From: Deltaproteobacteria bacterium UBA6601 | GTDB lineage: Bacteria; Myxococcota_A; UBA796; UBA9615 | DNA: 15,279 nucleotides | Direction of reading: 5' to 3' | NCBI GenBank assembly: GCA_002433485.1 | Contig: DJIF01000064.1 | Span: forward strand, 1-15,279 | Shown here: positions 13,558 through 15,279 of the stretch, piece after piece | Layout: each line of letters begins with the position of its first letter | Position numbering within the stretch: the first letter of the stretch is position 1 | The notes under the pieces: model-generated | Told to the model about the DNA's origin: nothing | Database searches by the model: none | The model's input: only the letters and a program-made list of their open reading frames with translations | Translations under genes and position numbers: made by a program

Positions 13558-15279
13558 TCAGCCCGAAGTCGCGCGGTCCACGGAGATCACGCCGCGTAGC
13601 TTACTGAGAGCGCCCATCAGATTCTGCAACTGGCGGGCATCATTGACGCTCACCTCCAGGATGATCTGAGCTCGCTCCTTGCGGTTGGTGCGCGCCTCGG
13701 CGCGAGAGATGTTGACGTTCATCTTGCCAATAGCGCGAGTCAGCTCGGCCAACATCATCGGCCGGTCTACGGTAATGAGGTGCAGCTGGGCACTGTGATG
13801 CCCCTTGAGAGTGTTGGACCACTCAACCTCAACGCGCCGCTCTGGCGGCAATGCGAGTGCCTGTGAACAGCCAGATCGATGAATGGCCACCCCTCGGCCG
13901 CGGGTAATGAAGCCGGTTATAGGATCCCCGGGCAAAGGGCGACAGCACTTAGAAATAACGGTCAGCATCCCGTCAACGCCATCAATACGAACCGGCGAAC
14001 CGGCCCGCTTACCCATCTTCCGGAACAGGTCCGTGAGCGTCCGAACGCCAATTTCCTCGTCGTCTTCTGGCTGCTCGAGTTCGTCCGGGTCGACATAAAG
14101 GGCAAGGATCTTCTCTGGCGCCAGCCGACCGTAACCAATATCAGCGAACAACTGCTCGGGCCCAGGGTGGTGGAACGCGTCCAGGGCCAGAGCCAGGCCG
14201 TCCTTCTTCATCAGGGCCTTGATGGACAGACTGTGCTTGCGGAGTTCCTGCTCGATGATGGCGCGACCGACTTCCGTGGCCTTGCGTTTCTCCTCGCGAC
14301 GAAGGTGCTGGCGAATCTTCGAGAGGGCCCGGCTGGTGCCCGCGTAGTTGAGCCAGTCCTTGGTCGGTGCCTTATAGCTGCGCGTTATGATCTCAACCAC
14401 ATCGGCGGGCTGAAGTGGATAACCCAACTTCACCATCCGACCGTTCACCCGAGCACCCGCACAGTGGTGTCCAACTTCGGTGTGAATGGCATAGGCAAAG
14501 TCGAGGGCGGTGGCCCCCTGCGGGAACCATCGAATGTCGCCGGCAGGAGTGTACACATGCACCTGATCGGCGTAGAGATCCAGCTTGAGGACATCCAGAA
14601 ACTCGCGAGAGTCCTCGATGTCTTCAGCCCACTCCATGAGCTGGCGAATCTTGGTGTATTGGGCGACCTCCTCAGGGCTCAGCGCGAGCTTTCCTTCCTT
14701 GTACTTCCAGTGCGCTGCAATGCCGTACTCAGCCAGGCGGTGCATCCCCCGGGTGCGGATCTGAACCTCGACCAGCTGTCCTTCCGGCCCGCTGACCACG
14801 GTATGAAGGCTCTGATAGCCATTGGCCTTAGGCCGGGCGATGTAGTCCTTAAAGCGATCCGAGTGCGGAGCCCACAGTCCGTGGACCGTACCAAGCACGC
14901 CATAGCAATCAGAGACACTGTCGACCATGACCCGAAATGCCAGCAGGTCATGCACCTCTTCGAAGGTGAGTTCCTTGTCCTGCATCTTGATCCAGATCGA
15001 CCACAGTCGTTTCACCCGACCGGAAACCTCAGCATGAACGATATGGGGCCCCAAGGATGCGGACAGTTCACTGCGAACCCGCTCGATATACGCCTCAAAA
15101 TAGGGACGTCGGCTCTCCACCTGGCGACTCAGCTCTTCATGCACCTCGGGGTGCAGGTGCTCAAAGGCAAGATCCTGAAGCTGTCCCTGAATCGATACGA
15201 TCCCAAGTCGATTGGCAATGGGCGCGTAGAGTTCCATTGTTTCACGGGCGATGAGCTTGCGCTTCTCAGGCCGCATGGC
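13558..15279 (-). CDS. Long bifunctional-type (p)ppGpp synthetase/hydrolase (Rel/SpoT), 5' part outside the window
   Basis: The visible 573 residues start at the end of the N-terminal HD hydrolase region (ARETMELYAPIANRLG) and run through the synthetase domain, TGS domain, helical domain, Cys-containing zinc-finger/RIS-like domain (SKCCRPLPGDPI...HRSGC) and the C-terminal ACT domain (from about HLITVDRPMML). The synthetase has RFKDYIARPKANGYQSLHT, the RxKD form typical of bifunctional Rel/SpoT rather than the ExDD form of RelA, plus EVQIRT and YGIAAHWKYKEG; it looks active. Hydrolase residues cannot be checked because that part is beyond 15279. The Met at 15276 is internal, since the family continues upstream without a break. 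The product makes and probably degrades the alarmone ppGpp in the stringent response. I give no symbol because rel and spoT cannot be told apart here. Confidence 0.95.
   Translation of the reverse strand, partial: AMRPEKRKLIARETMELYAPIANRLGIVSIQGQLQDLAFEHLHPEVHEELSRQVESRRPYFEAYIERVRSELSASLGPHIVHAEVSGRVKRLWSIWIKMQDKELTFEEVHDLLAFRVMVDSVSDCYGVLGTVHGLWAPHSDRFKDYIARPKANGYQSLHTVVSGPEGQLVEVQIRTRGMHRLAEYGIAAHWKYKEGKLALSPEEVAQYTKIRQLMEWAEDIEDSREFLDVLKLDLYADQVHVYTPAGDIRWFPQGATALDFAYAIHTEVGHHCAGARVNGRMVKLGYPLQPADVVEIITRSYKAPTKDWLNYAGTSRALSKIRQHLRREEKRKATEVGRAIIEQELRKHSLSIKALMKKDGLALALDAFHHPGPEQLFADIGYGRLAPEKILALYVDPDELEQPEDDEEIGVRTLTDLFRKMGKRAGSPVRIDGVDGMLTVISKCCRPLPGDPITGFITRGRGVAIHRSGCSQALALPPERRVEVEWSNTLKGHHSAQLHLITVDRPMMLAELTRAIGKMNVNISRAEARTNRKERAQIILEVSVNDARQLQNLMGALSKLRGVISVDRATSG

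Noticed and set aside
1..15279. Mobile element, phage defence system or CRISPR array.
   Set aside because: No transposase, integrase, recombinase, nuclease, direct-repeat array or terminal inverted repeat is visible, and codon use looks even across the window.

Overview
The window is a compact, moderately GC-rich bacterial chromosomal segment holding ten well-supported protein genes, plus possibly the first codons of an eleventh at the left edge. I see no tRNA, rRNA, CRISPR array, transposase or phage gene. A Ser/Thr-kinase-like protein joined through a membrane helix to an extracytoplasmic FGE-sulfatase (SUMF1-like) domain, next to a GH57-family protein, a UbiB/ABC1 protein and a long bifunctional-type Rel/SpoT, suggests a Gram-negative of the former Deltaproteobacteria (Myxococcota- or Bradymonadota-like). 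That placement is an inference from gene style only.

Layout from left to right: (1) a minus-strand family 2 glycosyltransferase of the polyprenyl-phosphate type, with a possible downstream partner cut by the window edge; (2) a divergent plus-strand membrane-anchored TPR-thioredoxin (TlpA-like) protein with a plausible sigma70 promoter; (3) a convergent minus-strand GH57-like protein whose 3' end overlaps the thioredoxin gene by 17 bp; (4) a 320-bp stretch without a confident gene; (5) a plus-strand pair made of an unrecognised 200-aa protein and a UbiB-family atypical kinase, coupled through a GTGA stop/start overlap; (6) a plus-strand kinase-like/FGE-like membrane protein; (7) a minus-strand alpha/beta-hydrolase (lipase-like); (8) a divergent plus-strand operon purM-purN-FAD-oxidoreductase-like gene, coupled by GTGA and TGATG overlaps; (9) a convergent minus-strand Rel/SpoT gene that runs off the right edge and whose stop codon directly abuts the stop of the preceding operon.

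Known functions include purine synthesis (PurM and PurN, steps five and three of de novo IMP synthesis), stringent response (Rel/SpoT), isoprenoid-quinone or lipid homeostasis (UbiB), polyprenyl-linked sugar transfer (GT2) and envelope thiol chemistry (TlpA-like).

The most striking feature is that three proteins keep a recognisable enzyme fold but lack signature residues. The GH57-like protein has Leu where the Glu nucleophile should be and has lost the HxHxP motif. The kinase-like protein has HRN instead of HRD and DFA instead of DFG. The FAD-oxidoreductase-like protein has lost all three glycines of the GxGxxG motif. All three are full-length and unbroken, which points to pseudoenzymes under selection rather than decaying genes. 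The kinase-like protein also carries a roughly 115-residue insertion with two CX3C pairs inside its FGE-like domain.
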